NCBI GenBank assembly: GCA_030430565.1
Contig: JAUIKS010000011.1
Coordinates: 62,001 to 126,000 of the forward strand
Source of the DNA: Polyangia bacterium
GTDB taxonomy: Bacteria > Myxococcota_A > Polyangia > Nannocystales > Nannocystaceae
DNA length: 64,000 nucleotides
Reading direction: 5' to 3'
In this document: positions 55,200 to 64,000 of the stretch, one piece after another
Layout: each line of letters opens with the position of its first letter
Numbering within the stretch: position 1 is the stretch's first letter
Position numbers and translations under genes: made by a program
The notes under the pieces: model-generated
What the model was told of the DNA's origin: nothing
What the model saw: only the letters and a program-made list of their open reading frames with translations
The model's database searches: none

Positions 55200-55988
55200 A
55201 TGACCGACGCGGATACGGAATCGACTGAGCGCGCTCGCCGGCAGGTTTTTCACCAGGCCTTGGCCGACGTCGTCGAGCTCTGGGACAACACCTGCGGCCG
55301 CAAACCGACCACCGAGCAACTGCTCGAGGCGCTCAGCGCGACGCTGATCGCCCGTGACGAGGCCGCCGATGATGACGAGCCGGACGCGACGGCCGAGGAC
55401 GCCGTGGCCCTGCTCTCGCGCTGGCGCGCCTGCCCGCCGCTGATCCGCCCGCACCGCCGGCCGCGGATCAAGGCCGGCGACGTGATCCACATCCCCTACG
55501 GCGCGCACGGAGCCCGCGCGGTGCTCGGTCGGCTGCTGTTCGTGCCCTCGAAGAAAGACCAGGGCCCCGGCTTCGGGCCGTGCCTGCTCGTCATCGACAA
55601 AGATGCCCCCGAGGACATCCACGACTACAACAAGGCCGCGCTCGCCAAGTTCGTGAAGGGCACGCCCAAGCTGCTGCGCCCCTGTCACCCCGGGGTCGAG
55701 CTGTTCAAGGAGGGCTACTGGACGGTGCTCGGCAACGTCCCCTTCGAAGATCCCGCGCGCGTGCTGCCCTACTTCGCCGTGCGCCTGGTCCAGGAGCGGC
55801 GCAACATCCTGCGCGACTACAGCGGCGCCGAGGTCCCCGACACGCCGGACAATCGAGACCGCGTGGTCCCGGGGGCGGAGGGCGACGCCAACCAGGTCGT
55901 CGGCGCGATCCGAGCGCTCCGCGGCCTCGCCCGCTGGCGCCCGAGCTACTCGGCAATGCTGCCGCCCGGCATCAACCCGCCCGCGTGA
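55200..55988 (+). CDS. Hypothetical protein, 262 aa
   Basis: It starts 6 bases after bolA. Residues about 1-80 are helical and acidic; residues about 85-165 are beta-rich around a KAGDVIHIPYGAHGARAVLGRLLFV stretch (split here: KAGDVIHIPYG then AHGARAVLGRL), a pattern slightly like Imm26-type immunity proteins. The rest has a LLRPCHPGVELFKEGYWTVL segment. I cannot name a family and the Imm26 likeness is weak. No toxin gene is near. Probably co-transcribed with bolA and the next gene. Confidence 0.75.
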   Translation: MTDADTESTERARRQVFHQALADVVELWDNTCGRKPTTEQLLEALSATLIARDEAADDDEPDATAEDAVALLSRWRACPPLIRPHRRPRIKAGDVIHIPYGAHGARAVLGRLLFVPSKKDQGPGFGPCLLVIDKDAPEDIHDYNKAALAKFVKGTPKLLRPCHPGVELFKEGYWTVLGNVPFEDPARVLPYFAVRLVQERRNILRDYSGAEVPDTPDNRDRVVPGAEGDANQVVGAIRALRGLARWRPSYSAMLPPGINPPA

Positions 55989-56001
55989 GGAGTACACGAC
56001 G

Positions 56002-56598
56002 ATGGCTCGCAAACGCTTGACCAAGAAGTCCCTCGCGGAGGCGCTCAAAGCCAGCGCGCTCCGCCTCAAAGAGGCCGCCGAGCAGCTCGACAAAGACGAG
56101 GGCCAGCGGCTCCCCGCGGACGCGCTCGTCATGGAGGCGACCGCCGCGCTGATCTCGGGCGCCGACGAGTACGTCTCGGACCCTGGCACCGTACGCCGCT
56201 TCAAGCAGCTCCAGGCGCCGCCGCTGCCCACGCTCAACAACTCGCCGTCGCGCTACCGAGTCACGCTCGACCCCGACAGCTTCAAGCCGCTCGAGCAGGC
56301 CGACATCTACCCCGCGAGCTACCCGCGGCCTGATCCGGGGATGGGCGAGTTCACCTGCCTGCTCGAGCTCGACGGCGACACGCTCTACGTCGACCAGCGG
56401 CTCCACGAGCACGAGCCCGGCGGCGCGCTCGGGCGCAGCCTGATCGCCGCGTTGGTGCTCGTGCCCTTCGTCGAGCGCCGGCGCGCTGAGGTCTCGCGCG
56501 TCGTCTTCCACACCAGCGGGCTCGACGACCCGATCGAGCTGCCCTACGAGCAGATCGCCGAGTTCGCGCGCCAGAGCAAGGGCGACGCCGCCAGCTAG
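56002..56598 (+). CDS. Hypothetical protein, 198 aa
   Basis: ATG at 56002 lies 9 bases after GAGGAG and 13 bases after the previous stop, so it is the last gene of the murC unit. The first 55 residues are helical and lysine-rich (RKRLTKKSLAEALKASALRLKE, shortened here), the rest is beta-type with an alternating pattern near DTLYVDQRLHEHEPGGALGRS. I recognise no family. Confidence 0.75.
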   Translation: MARKRLTKKSLAEALKASALRLKEAAEQLDKDEGQRLPADALVMEATAALISGADEYVSDPGTVRRFKQLQAPPLPTLNNSPSRYRVTLDPDSFKPLEQADIYPASYPRPDPGMGEFTCLLELDGDTLYVDQRLHEHEPGGALGRSLIAALVLVPFVERRRAEVSRVVFHTSGLDDPIELPYEQIAEFARQSKGDAAS

Positions 56599-56634
56599 CG
56601 CGCGCGGAGCCCTTGGTGAGCGGAATCAGGAGGG

Positions 56635-58887
56635 TCAGCCCTCGCCGCGCGGCGAGGGCTTGACGCTGATGTACTGGTTGGGCCAGTGCACGCCGGCGCC
56701 GGTGTAGCCTTGATCGACCGCTGCCCGAAGGGTCAGGTACGGATCGAGCAGGTGCGGGCGCGCGAGCGCGCAGAGGTCCGCGCGGCCCGAGCCGATGATC
56801 GTGTTGACGTGATCCCAGCCCTGGATGTTGCCGACCGCGATCGTCGGGATCCCGACCTCGTTGCGGATCCGATCGCTGAAGGGCGTCTGGAACATCCGCC
56901 CGTAGATCGGCTTGCCGTCGGGCGTGGTCTGCCCGGCCGAGACATCCACGAGGTCGACGCCGCGCCGCTTGAGCAGGCGCCCGAGCGCGACCGCGTCGTC
57001 CTCGGTGAAGCCGCCGCCCTCGACCCAGTCGGTCGCTGAGATGCGCGCCGAGATCGGGCGATCGTCGGGCCAGATCGCCCGGATCGCGTCGAAGACCTCG
57101 AGCGGGAAGCGGGCGCGGCTCTCGAGCGAGCCGCCGTACTCATCCTCGCGGGTGTTGGTCAGCGGCGAGATGAAGCTCGAGAGCAGGTAGCCGTGGGCGC
57201 AGTGCAGCTCGAGCATGTCAAAGCCTGCCTCTAGGGCCAGCTTCGTCGCGCGCTCGTAGTCAGCCTTGACCGCGTCCATGTCAACGCGCGTCATCGGCCG
57301 CGGCGTCTGCATCGCGGCGCTCCACGGGATCGCGGAGGGGCCGATCAGCTCCCAGTTCCCCTCATCCAGCGGCTTGTTGTAGCCCTCCCACAGCAGCTTC
57401 GTTGAGCCCTTGCGCCCGGCGTGGCCGAGCTGAATCCCGATCTTCGCCTCGGAGTGGGCGTGCACGAAGTCGACGACGCGCCTCCAAGCGGCCGCGTGCT
57501 CGGGCTTGTACAGGCCCGCGCAGCCCGGCGAGATGCGCCCGTCTCGCGAGATGTCGGTCATCTCCGCGATCACGAGGCCGGCGCCCCCGATCGCGCGGCT
57601 GCCGAGGTGAACCAAGTGCCAGTCGTTGATCGTGCCGTCGTCGGCGGAGTACTGACACATGGGCGAGACGACCACGCGGTTGCGCAGCTTCATGCCGCGC
57701 AGCGTGAAGGGCGTGAACATCGGCGGCGGCGCGGGCTCGACCCCGGCCGCGCCGTGACCGTCCGCGAACCAGCGATCGAAGCGCGCGATGTAGCCCTCGT
57801 CGCGGATCCGCAGGTTCTCGTGGGTGACCCGCTTGCTGCGGGTCATCATGCTGAGCACGAGCTGCTGCGGGTGGAACTGCTTGTAGCGCGAGATCTCCTC
57901 GAACCACCGGCGGCTGACCTTGGCCGCGCGCTGGATCTTGGCGACGTCGAGCCAGCGGCGGTCGTAGTAGGCCTCTAGGGCCTTGGGGACATCTCGCCCG
58001 AACTCCTTGAGCGCGGAGACCAGCACGATCGCGTCCTCCATCGCCAGCTTGGTGCCCGAGCCGATCGAGAAGTGCGCGGTGTGGACCGCGTCGCCGATCA
58101 GCACGATGTTGCCGGTCGACCAGCGCTCGCACTTAACCGTGCGGAAGTTGATCCAGTCCGACTTGTTCGTGAGCAGGCGGTGACCCTGCAGCTCGGGCGC
58201 GAACAGCCGCTCGAGGTAGGCGACGCCCTCGTCGATCGACATGGCGTCGAGGCCCGCGCGTCGCCACGACCGCTCGTCGGTCTCGACGATGAAGGTGCTC
58301 GTCTCGGCGTCGAAGGGGTAGGCGTGGACCTGGAACAGCCCGTGCTCGTTCTCGCGGATGATGAAGGTGAAGGCCTCGAAGGTGCGGGTGGTCCCGAGCC
58401 AGATGAACTTGGCCTTGTTGACCTCGACCGAGGGCTTGAGCACGTCCGCGTGCTGCCGGCGGGTGACGCTGTTGATGCCGTCGGCCGCGACGATCAGGTC
58501 GGCGTCGGCGAACTCCGCCGGGCCGGCGCTCTCGCGCTGGTACTCGAGCGTGACGCCGACCTGCTCGCAGCGCTCCTGCAGGATCGCGAGCAGACGGCGT
58601 CGGGCGAGCCCGCAGAAGCCGTGCCCGCCGGAGCGTATGACCTGGCCCGCGAAGTGGGTGTCGATGTCGTCCCAGTGGACGAAGGACTCGCGGATCATCC
58701 GGTAGCTCTCGGGGTCCGCCTCCTCGAGGTTGCCCAGGGTCCCGTCGGAGAACACGACGCCCCAGCCGAAGGTGTCGTCAGCGCGGTTGCGCTCGACGAC
58801 CGCGACCTCGTAGGCCGGGTACGCCTTCTTCATCAGGAGGCTGAAGTAGAGGCCGCCAGGCCCTCCGCCGATGACTGAGATCTTCAC
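56635..58887 (-). CDS. Bifunctional aryl-CoA hydroxylase/OYE-type reductase (salicylyl-CoA 5-hydroxylase-like)
   Basis: GTG at 58887 puts the FAD motif [14 protein letters not shown] at the N-terminus. Residues about 1-370 are a PHBH-type FAD monooxygenase with [24 protein letters not shown]. Residues about 380-750 are an Old Yellow Enzyme domain: [43 protein letters not shown], and [13 protein letters not shown]. This fusion is known in salicylyl-CoA 5-hydroxylase/oxidoreductase and 2-aminobenzoyl-CoA monooxygenase/reductase; the hydroxylase acts on an aryl-CoA ester and the OYE part reduces the product. No aryl-CoA ligase adjoins here (the acyl-CoA synthetase at 19445 is far). Confidence 0.9.
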   Translation of the reverse strand: MKISVIGGGPGGLYFSLLMKKAYPAYEVAVVERNRADDTFGWGVVFSDGTLGNLEEADPESYRMIRESFVHWDDIDTHFAGQVIRSGGHGFCGLARRRLLAILQERCEQVGVTLEYQRESAGPAEFADADLIVAADGINSVTRRQHADVLKPSVEVNKAKFIWLGTTRTFEAFTFIIRENEHGLFQVHAYPFDAETSTFIVETDERSWRRAGLDAMSIDEGVAYLERLFAPELQGHRLLTNKSDWINFRTVKCERWSTGNIVLIGDAVHTAHFSIGSGTKLAMEDAIVLVSALKEFGRDVPKALEAYYDRRWLDVAKIQRAAKVSRRWFEEISRYKQFHPQQLVLSMMTRSKRVTHENLRIRDEGYIARFDRWFADGHGAAGVEPAPPPMFTPFTLRGMKLRNRVVVSPMCQYSADDGTINDWHLVHLGSRAIGGAGLVIAEMTDISRDGRISPGCAGLYKPEHAAAWRRVVDFVHAHSEAKIGIQLGHAGRKGSTKLLWEGYNKPLDEGNWELIGPSAIPWSAAMQTPRPMTRVDMDAVKADYERATKLALEAGFDMLELHCAHGYLLSSFISPLTNTREDEYGGSLESRARFPLEVFDAIRAIWPDDRPISARISATDWVEGGGFTEDDAVALGRLLKRRGVDLVDVSAGQTTPDGKPIYGRMFQTPFSDRIRNEVGIPTIAVGNIQGWDHVNTIIGSGRADLCALARPHLLDPYLTLRAAVDQGYTGAGVHWPNQYISVKPSPRGEG

Positions 58888-59107
58888 GCGCCCGCCTTTG
58901 CTGATCGAGAGAAACCGTGGAGAAGCGAGGGCTTCGCGGCGATGGTAGACCTCGGGCACAGACGGCGCTACACGCCCCGCCGCCCGCCCAAGCGTCGCGC
59001 GTGACGGGTGAACACACGTCATCGCGTGGCGGTGAGATCCTTCACGGTGCACCCGCGCAGGCGAGCTCGCGGCCACGAGAATTCTCGACGTGTATGCTCG
59101 GCGACGC

Positions 59108-62098
59108 ATGGTGCAGGAGCCCGCCGCCGCGTCAACAGCGACCGCGCCCGCCCGCGCTGGCTCGACGCGCCTGCTGCTGATCGCCTTCACGCTCTCCGGC
59201 GCCGCCGCCCTCGGCTACGAGCTGCTGTGGACGCGCCTGCTGGCGCTCACGCTGGGGAGCGAGCTGCTCGGCGTGCTCGCCACGCTCGCCGGCTTCTTCG
59301 CCGGCATGAGCGTGGGCGCGGTCGTCCTGCAGCGGCGAGCCCATCGCGCGCGTCACCCCGCGCGGGTGTTCGCCGCGCTCGAGGCGGTGGCCGCCGGCTT
59401 CGCGCTCGCCAGCCCGCACCTGCTGCACGCGCTCGCGCGCTGGCTGCCCGCGCTGCTCGGGCCGGTCGCCGGTGACAACGACACGCCCGCGGCCCTGGCC
59501 GCGTCGCTGCTGATCGCGACGGTGGTCCTGCTGCCGGGGACGCTGTGCCTCGGCGCGACGCTGCCGACCTTGGTCAGCGTCTACAACCGGATCACGCCCG
59601 ACGACGGCGCCGGCGGGACGCGGACGCTCGCGCGGCTGTACGCGGCCAACACGATCGGCGCGACCGCGGGCGTGCTCGCGGCCGTCTACCTCGTGCTGCC
59701 GCGCCTGGGCTTCGTCGTCGGCAGCGGCGCGCTCGCGCTGCTCGGCCTGAGCGCCGCCGGCCTCGCGCTGCTCTGGTCTTCGAAGCAGCCGACGACGAGC
59801 GCCGACGACGACGCGCCGCCGGACGAAGCGGAGCTGCTCCCGCCGCCGCCCGTCGACTGCTCGCGCGACCCCGACGGCGAGCTGCTGCGCGAGCCCTGGC
59901 TGCTGCACGCGCTCGCCTTCGCCAGCGGCCTCGCCGGCGTCGGCCTCGAGGTCGTCGGCGTCCAGATCCTCGCCCAGAACCTCGAGAACACGATCTACAC
60001 CTTCGCCAACACGCTCGCGGTGTTCCTCGTCGGCACCGCCGCCGGCGCCGCGCTCTACCAGCGCCTCGCGCCGCTCGCGGTCCGCGGCCGCCCGGCGACC
60101 GTGACCGCGGGGCTGCTCGCCGCGCTCGCGGCCTCGACGGTCCCCGCCGCCGTCGCGCTCGCGCGCAGCCCCGCCTTGCTCTCGGGACAGGGCCCCGAGG
60201 CCACCCCGAGCTTCGCGGCCGCGATCGCGGGCGAGCTGCTCGCCGCGCTCGCCGTGTTCGCGCTGCCGACCGTGCTGATGGGCGCGCTGTTCAGCCACGT
60301 CGTCGGCCTGCTCTCCGGGCTCGCGAGGCCCGGCGAGGGCGGCCGGCCCGGGCGACCCGAGCACGTCGGCAGGGCCTACGCGCTCAACACCCTCGGCGGC
60401 GCCGCGGCGCCCTTCGTCTTCGGGCTGTGGGCCGTCCCCGCGCTCGGCTACACTGACGGCTTCTACGCGATCACCTACCTCTACCTCGCGCTGATGGTCG
60501 GCTTCGCCTGGGTCCGCCGCTTCCCCGCGCGCTGGCTGGTCGGCCCCGCCGCGCTGATCATCGCGCTCACGGCCGCCGGTCCGCGCGGCGGCGCGCTGGT
60601 GCTGGTCGCGCCCGACGAGGGCTGGGAGGTGCTGGAGCAGCACGAGACCCTGTACGGCGTCGTCACGGTCTCGGAGCGGACTCAGGGACCCTCCAGCGCG
60701 CCCCCCAGCGCGCCCCTGCGGCGGCTGCAGGTCGGGCACCAATTCAAGATGGGGGGCGCGCTGAGCTTCGGCGAGCAGCGCATGGGGCAGCTGGCGACCG
60801 CGCTCACACCCGCGCCGACGAGCGGTGACGAGCGCGCGGGCGCGCGGGCGCTGTTTCTGGGCGTCGGCACCGGCGCGACCATGGGCGGCGCGCTCGCGGT
60901 TCGGTCTGGCGGCCGCCCCGTGATCACCGAGGCGGTCGGCGTCGAGCTGGTCCCCGAGGTCCTGCGCGCGCTCCCACGCTTCGCCGACATCAACCACGAC
61001 CTCGATCACGATCCGCGGGTCGAGCTGCACGCAGCCGACGCGCGCCGCTTCCTCGCGGCGTCCACCGACCACCACGAGCTCATCGTCGCCGACCTCTTCC
61101 ACCCCGCGCGCGACGGCGCCGGCTCGCTCTACGCGCGCGAGCACTTCGCCAGCGTGCGCGCGCGCCTGAAGCCCGGCGGCGTGTTCGTGCAGTGGCTGCC
61201 GCTGCACCAGCTCGACCTCGAGGGCCTCCGGCTGATCACCCGCACCTTCCTCGCGGCCTTCCCCGAGGAGGCGCACAGCCTCCTCGGCCTCTACAACGCC
61301 CGCACCCCCGCGCTCGCGCTCGTCGGCCGCGCCCCCGAGCCGCGCGCGCCGACGCTGCGGCTCGACCCCGCGCGCCTCGAGGACATGTCCCACCTGCCAG
61401 GCGCGACGATCCTCGGCGCCCGCGACCTGCTCGCCTCTTACATGCTCGACCGCGACGCGCTCGCGCGCTTCGCCGGCGACGGCCCGCTCAACGAGGACCT
61501 GCACCCGCGCGTGCTGTTCGAGGCCCCGCGCGTCGCCTACGAGAACCCCCGCGACCTCGGCCCGCGCAACCTCGAGGCGCTGCTGCAGGCGCGCGTCCCC
61601 TTCCCCGCCGCGCTGCTCCCCGAGGGCACGGACCCCGCGCTGCTCGCGGCCGCGCGTCGCTACGCCGAGGCGCTCACCCGCTACCTCGAGGGCGAGCTCG
61701 GCCGCGAGCGCGCCGGCGGAGCCAACGCCCCGCTCACCGCCGACACGGTCGAGCCCTACCTCGCCGCCTACGAGGCCGCGCCCGAGTTCCCGCCCGCCCG
61801 CGGAGCCCTGTACGCGATCGCCAGCCGCCAGCCCGCGCTCGCGGGTTTGATCTTCGAACGCATGCTCGCGCGCACGCCCGCCGAGCTGCGGCTCTACAAG
61901 GCCTACGGATCCCATCTGCGCCGCGTCGGCGACGAGGCCGGGCTCCAGCGCATGCTGCAGCGCGCCGGCGAGGTCTTCGGCGAGGCGCCCAAGGCCCCCC
62001 CGAGGACGCCCGCCGCCGTCCCGCTGCCCGACGCTCTGCCCGACACCCCGAAGCGCGAAGATCGTTCAGCCGCGCCCGTCGTTGAGAACCGCGAGTGA
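59108..62098 (+). CDS. Membrane protein with spermidine-synthase-like domain
   Basis: ATG at 59108 gives 996 residues. Residues about 20-230 and 260-500 are two sets of hydrophobic helices with the family words [36 protein letters not shown] and [10 protein letters not shown], a fused transporter-like membrane part. From about residue 510 is an aminopropyltransferase-like Rossmann domain: [30 protein letters not shown], and [19 protein letters not shown]. The spermidine synthase active-site Asp in the D-x-x-D motif reads VADLFHP, so polyamine-making activity is not certain. A helical C-terminal extension of about 150 residues follows. The next gene overlaps by 4 bases. Confidence 0.85.
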   Translation: MVQEPAAASTATAPARAGSTRLLLIAFTLSGAAALGYELLWTRLLALTLGSELLGVLATLAGFFAGMSVGAVVLQRRAHRARHPARVFAALEAVAAGFALASPHLLHALARWLPALLGPVAGDNDTPAALAASLLIATVVLLPGTLCLGATLPTLVSVYNRITPDDGAGGTRTLARLYAANTIGATAGVLAAVYLVLPRLGFVVGSGALALLGLSAAGLALLWSSKQPTTSADDDAPPDEAELLPPPPVDCSRDPDGELLREPWLLHALAFASGLAGVGLEVVGVQILAQNLENTIYTFANTLAVFLVGTAAGAALYQRLAPLAVRGRPATVTAGLLAALAASTVPAAVALARSPALLSGQGPEATPSFAAAIAGELLAALAVFALPTVLMGALFSHVVGLLSGLARPGEGGRPGRPEHVGRAYALNTLGGAAAPFVFGLWAVPALGYTDGFYAITYLYLALMVGFAWVRRFPARWLVGPAALIIALTAAGPRGGALVLVAPDEGWEVLEQHETLYGVVTVSERTQGPSSAPPSAPLRRLQVGHQFKMGGALSFGEQRMGQLATALTPAPTSGDERAGARALFLGVGTGATMGGALAVRSGGRPVITEAVGVELVPEVLRALPRFADINHDLDHDPRVELHAADARRFLAASTDHHELIVADLFHPARDGAGSLYAREHFASVRARLKPGGVFVQWLPLHQLDLEGLRLITRTFLAAFPEEAHSLLGLYNARTPALALVGRAPEPRAPTLRLDPARLEDMSHLPGATILGARDLLASYMLDRDALARFAGDGPLNEDLHPRVLFEAPRVAYENPRDLGPRNLEALLQARVPFPAALLPEGTDPALLAAARRYAEALTRYLEGELGRERAGGANAPLTADTVEPYLAAYEAAPEFPPARGALYAIASRQPALAGLIFERMLARTPAELRLYKAYGSHLRRVGDEAGLQRMLQRAGEVFGEAPKAPPRTPAAVPLPDALPDTPKREDRSAAPVVENRE

Positions 62099-62502
62099 AG
62101 CTCCGCGTCCTCATCGGCGTCATCCTGGTCCTGATGTACTCGCTGCTCGTGGTCGCGCTGACGACCCCGCCGCCGCCAAGGACCTTCCCCTGCTACCACC
62201 CGTCGAAGCCCGAGCGAGCCCGAGCTCGCGTCGAGTCCGCCGTCGAGCGATTCGACGAGCGCTACGGCTGCATCCCGTCGGAGTTCGACGGCGTGGACGC
62301 GCTGCTCGACGCGCAGGTGCTCTTCGAGCGCCCCCGCGACGGAGAGGTCGAGTACCTCGTCCACAGCGACGGGACGCTCGAGCTGCGCCCGTCGGAGGGC
62401 GTCGGCACGATCATGCAGGGCTACGACATCTGCGAGCTGGGGGTCGTCCACCACGAAGAGCCCGTCGAGGACGTGGTCTCCACGATCCCCTTCCCGTGGT
62501 GA
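62095..62502 (+). CDS. Small single-pass membrane or secreted protein, 135 aa
   Basis: GTG at 62095 overlaps the previous stop (GTGA), so translation is coupled. The N-terminus is one hydrophobic helix (VLIGVILVLMYSLLVVALT), either an anchor or signal. The mature part is beta/alpha with two Cys. I recognise no family. The link to the spermidine-synthase-like protein is only positional. Confidence 0.78.
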   Translation: MKLRVLIGVILVLMYSLLVVALTTPPPPRTFPCYHPSKPERARARVESAVERFDERYGCIPSEFDGVDALLDAQVLFERPRDGEVEYLVHSDGTLELRPSEGVGTIMQGYDICELGVVHHEEPVEDVVSTIPFPW

Positions 62503-62528
62503 GCCGACGCCGCGACCAACGATGATGA

Positions 62529-64000
62529 CTACGCGCGCCGACGACGACGCGCCCGCGCGAGGCCGAGCAGCGCCAGCGCCGACCACCACAGCCCGCGCGG
62601 CGCCCTATCCTGTCCCGAAGAGCATCCGCACCCGAAGTCCTCCTCGAGGCCGATCGTCCCCGAGTCGGTCCCGCCGTACGAGCCGCCGTAGGTGTAGTAC
62701 GGGTCATCAGACTCGCCGTAGGAGCCGTAGGAGCCGTAGGAGTTGTTGCCGGTCTCGCCGTACGAGCCGTAGCTGTAGCTGCCCGAGTAGCTGTCGTCAG
62801 GCACGCAGACGCCGGCGGCGTCGTCACAGACCTGACTCTCCGGGCAGTCTTCATCGCCCGCGCAGGGCCGCGGCACGCAGCTCCCGTCGACGCAGGCCTC
62901 GAGCACCGAGCAGTCGCTGTCGAGCTCGCAGACCCCGCTGCCGACGCACTTCCCGTCCTCGCAGACCAGCGTCCCCGGGCACTGGCTGTCGCCCTCGCAC
63001 GGGCCCGGCGCGCACTCGCCCTCGTCCGTGCAGACCGCCGGCGGGTTGAGCTGCGGGCAGTCGCCGTCCTGCTGACACGGCGCCGGCGCGCACATCCCCG
63101 GCGCGCCCGGCTGGGGCGCGTCGCACACCTCCAGCGGCGCGCAGTCGTCATCGCCCACGCAGGGCGCCTCGGGGTCGATCTCGCCGCCGGTCGGCTCGGG
63201 GTTGGCGGAGCAGTCGTTAAACTGGCAGCAGGGATCGAAGTCGACGTTCGTGACGATCTCCTCCAGCGCCGCCTCGAGGTCCTCCTGCGAGTTCGCCGAG
63301 TAGGGCGTCTCGGTGCCGCCCCAGGTCGCCATGTTCTGCAGCTGCTGCTGGGCCTCGAAGGACTCGAGGCCGCCGCCGCAGCCGATGACGTAGGTGACGA
63401 TGCCCTCGTTCAGCATGGCCGCGAGCTGCCCCTCGACCTGCCAGTCGGTGGAGTAGCCGGCGTACTGCCCGTCGGTGATCAGGATGTTGATGTAGCGCGT
63501 GCTCTCGTCCGCCTGCTCCAAGCTGACCGCCTGCGCGTGGTAGGCCTGCTGGTTCGCGCGGATCTCCTGCAGGCCGCGGTGCGTGAACGTGCCCGAGCCG
63601 GTGCAGATGTTATCGGGGACATCAAAGCCCGGGTCGCAGCGGGGCATGTGCGCGTAGGTGTCGTCGTCGAAGCCCGGGCCGGGCGGATCTGACTCGGGGC
63701 CCGGCTGCCCGTCGATCACCGCGGGGTAGTCCCAGAGGATCGGCGCGCCGGACCACGGCAGATCGCAGGGCGAGCCGCCGATGATCTGGCGCATCGGCGT
63801 CGCCGGGTTGTTCATCAGCGGCGTGTAGTCGATCTCGGGGCAGCTCGGGTGCGAGACCTCGGGCGAGAGCGCCCAGTAAAAATTGTCCTGACGGCAGGCG
63901 CCGTACTGCACGAGCACGCGCTCCTCGGCGTCGGGCGCCTCGTTGCCGAAGACCGCGAGGCCGAGGTGCACGAAGTCCTCGAGCGCGCCGACGACCTGCT
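62529..64000 (-). CDS. vWA-type surface protein with Cys-rich region and MYXO-CTERM anchor, N-terminus beyond window
   Basis: The frame is open at base 64000, so the start is outside; about 489 residues are visible. The first visible part fits a vWA domain (QVVGALEDFVHLGLAVFG, later ILITDGQYAG and VIGCGGGLESFEAQQQ). Residues about 280-390 carry repeated CXGDXXCP(E)...CXDGXC-type segments, then a run of SYGSYG, and a tail GCGCSSG, hydrophobic helix, Arg5. This is the MYXO-CTERM signal. It is the third vWA gene of the window. Confidence 0.88.
   Translation of the reverse strand, partial: QVVGALEDFVHLGLAVFGNEAPDAEERVLVQYGACRQDNFYWALSPEVSHPSCPEIDYTPLMNNPATPMRQIIGGSPCDLPWSGAPILWDYPAVIDGQPGPESDPPGPGFDDDTYAHMPRCDPGFDVPDNICTGSGTFTHRGLQEIRANQQAYHAQAVSLEQADESTRYINILITDGQYAGYSTDWQVEGQLAAMLNEGIVTYVIGCGGGLESFEAQQQLQNMATWGGTETPYSANSQEDLEAALEEIVTNVDFDPCCQFNDCSANPEPTGGEIDPEAPCVGDDDCAPLEVCDAPQPGAPGMCAPAPCQQDGDCPQLNPPAVCTDEGECAPGPCEGDSQCPGTLVCEDGKCVGSGVCELDSDCSVLEACVDGSCVPRPCAGDEDCPESQVCDDAAGVCVPDDSYSGSYSYGSYGETGNNSYGSYGSYGESDDPYYTYGGSYGGTDSGTIGLEEDFGCGCSSGQDRAPRGLWWSALALLGLARARRRRRA

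Overview
The window is about 70% GC chromosomal DNA from a deltaproteobacterial myxobacterium, most likely the Nannocystis/Plesiocystis/Enhygromyxa group. The signs are: two C-terminal MYXO-CTERM-type anchors (Cys-rich tip, hydrophobic helix, Arg tail); many lipoproteins whose lipobox Cys is followed by Thr/Ser/Gly/Asp-rich linkers; Cys-rich CGDG...EECDDGN repeats; and a sigma factor that looks like the myxobacterial gmx1 family. No rRNA, tRNA, CRISPR array, phage gene, transposase or integrase was seen. Gene assignments come from reading the sequence and comparing it with remembered family motifs; no database search was run.

Layout. 1-8.6 kb: secreted and surface proteins (5'-to-3' truncated-by-window M36/M4-like metalloprotease, C-type lectin lipoprotein, two von Willebrand A lipoproteins, a DUF3298-like lipoprotein, one unknown). 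8.7-17.8 kb: a minus-strand set of three genes, a degenerate adenylyl-cyclase/AAA ATPase/TPR protein, a 1282-residue internally repeated protein and a gmx1-type sigma factor. 18.2-27.1 kb: acyl-chain and isoprenoid or aromatic metabolism (LCAD-type acyl-CoA dehydrogenase, acyl-CoA synthetase, KAS III, UbiD-family decarboxylase, 3beta-HSD/epimerase). 27.6-31 kb: a small charged protein, a PQQ sugar-dehydrogenase-like lipoprotein and an Rnl2-type RNA ligase next to a 10-bp repeat array. 31.1-38.3 kb: aminopeptidase N, DUF481 barrel, DUF1223 lipoprotein and a MYXO-CTERM protein with eight Cys-rich repeats. 38.3-41.3 kb: an operon of a dihaem-cytochrome/beta-barrel fusion, a cytochrome-like lipoprotein and acylphosphatase. 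41.4-51.7 kb: lipoprotein, low-Mr tyrosine phosphatase, topoisomerase I, Cys-rich lipoprotein, L,D-transpeptidase lipoprotein, a histone-H1-like acidic/basic protein and MutY. 52-56.6 kb: murC-murB-lipoprotein-bolA and two unknowns in one probable operon. 56.6-64 kb: salicylyl-CoA 5-hydroxylase/OYE fusion, membrane-bound spermidine-synthase-like protein, small membrane protein, and a vWA MYXO-CTERM protein cut by the window end.

The most unusual points are (1) lysine/alanine-rich histone-H1-like segments in three separate genes within 6 kb (topA N-terminus, a putative nucleoid protein, and inside the C-terminal domain of mutY), (2) the fusion of two haem-binding domains to an outer-membrane barrel, and (3) the large repeat protein encoded between a pseudo-cyclase/ATPase and a sigma factor. 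Start codons are often GTG and Shine-Dalgarno sequences are weak at many genes, so several starts are uncertain.
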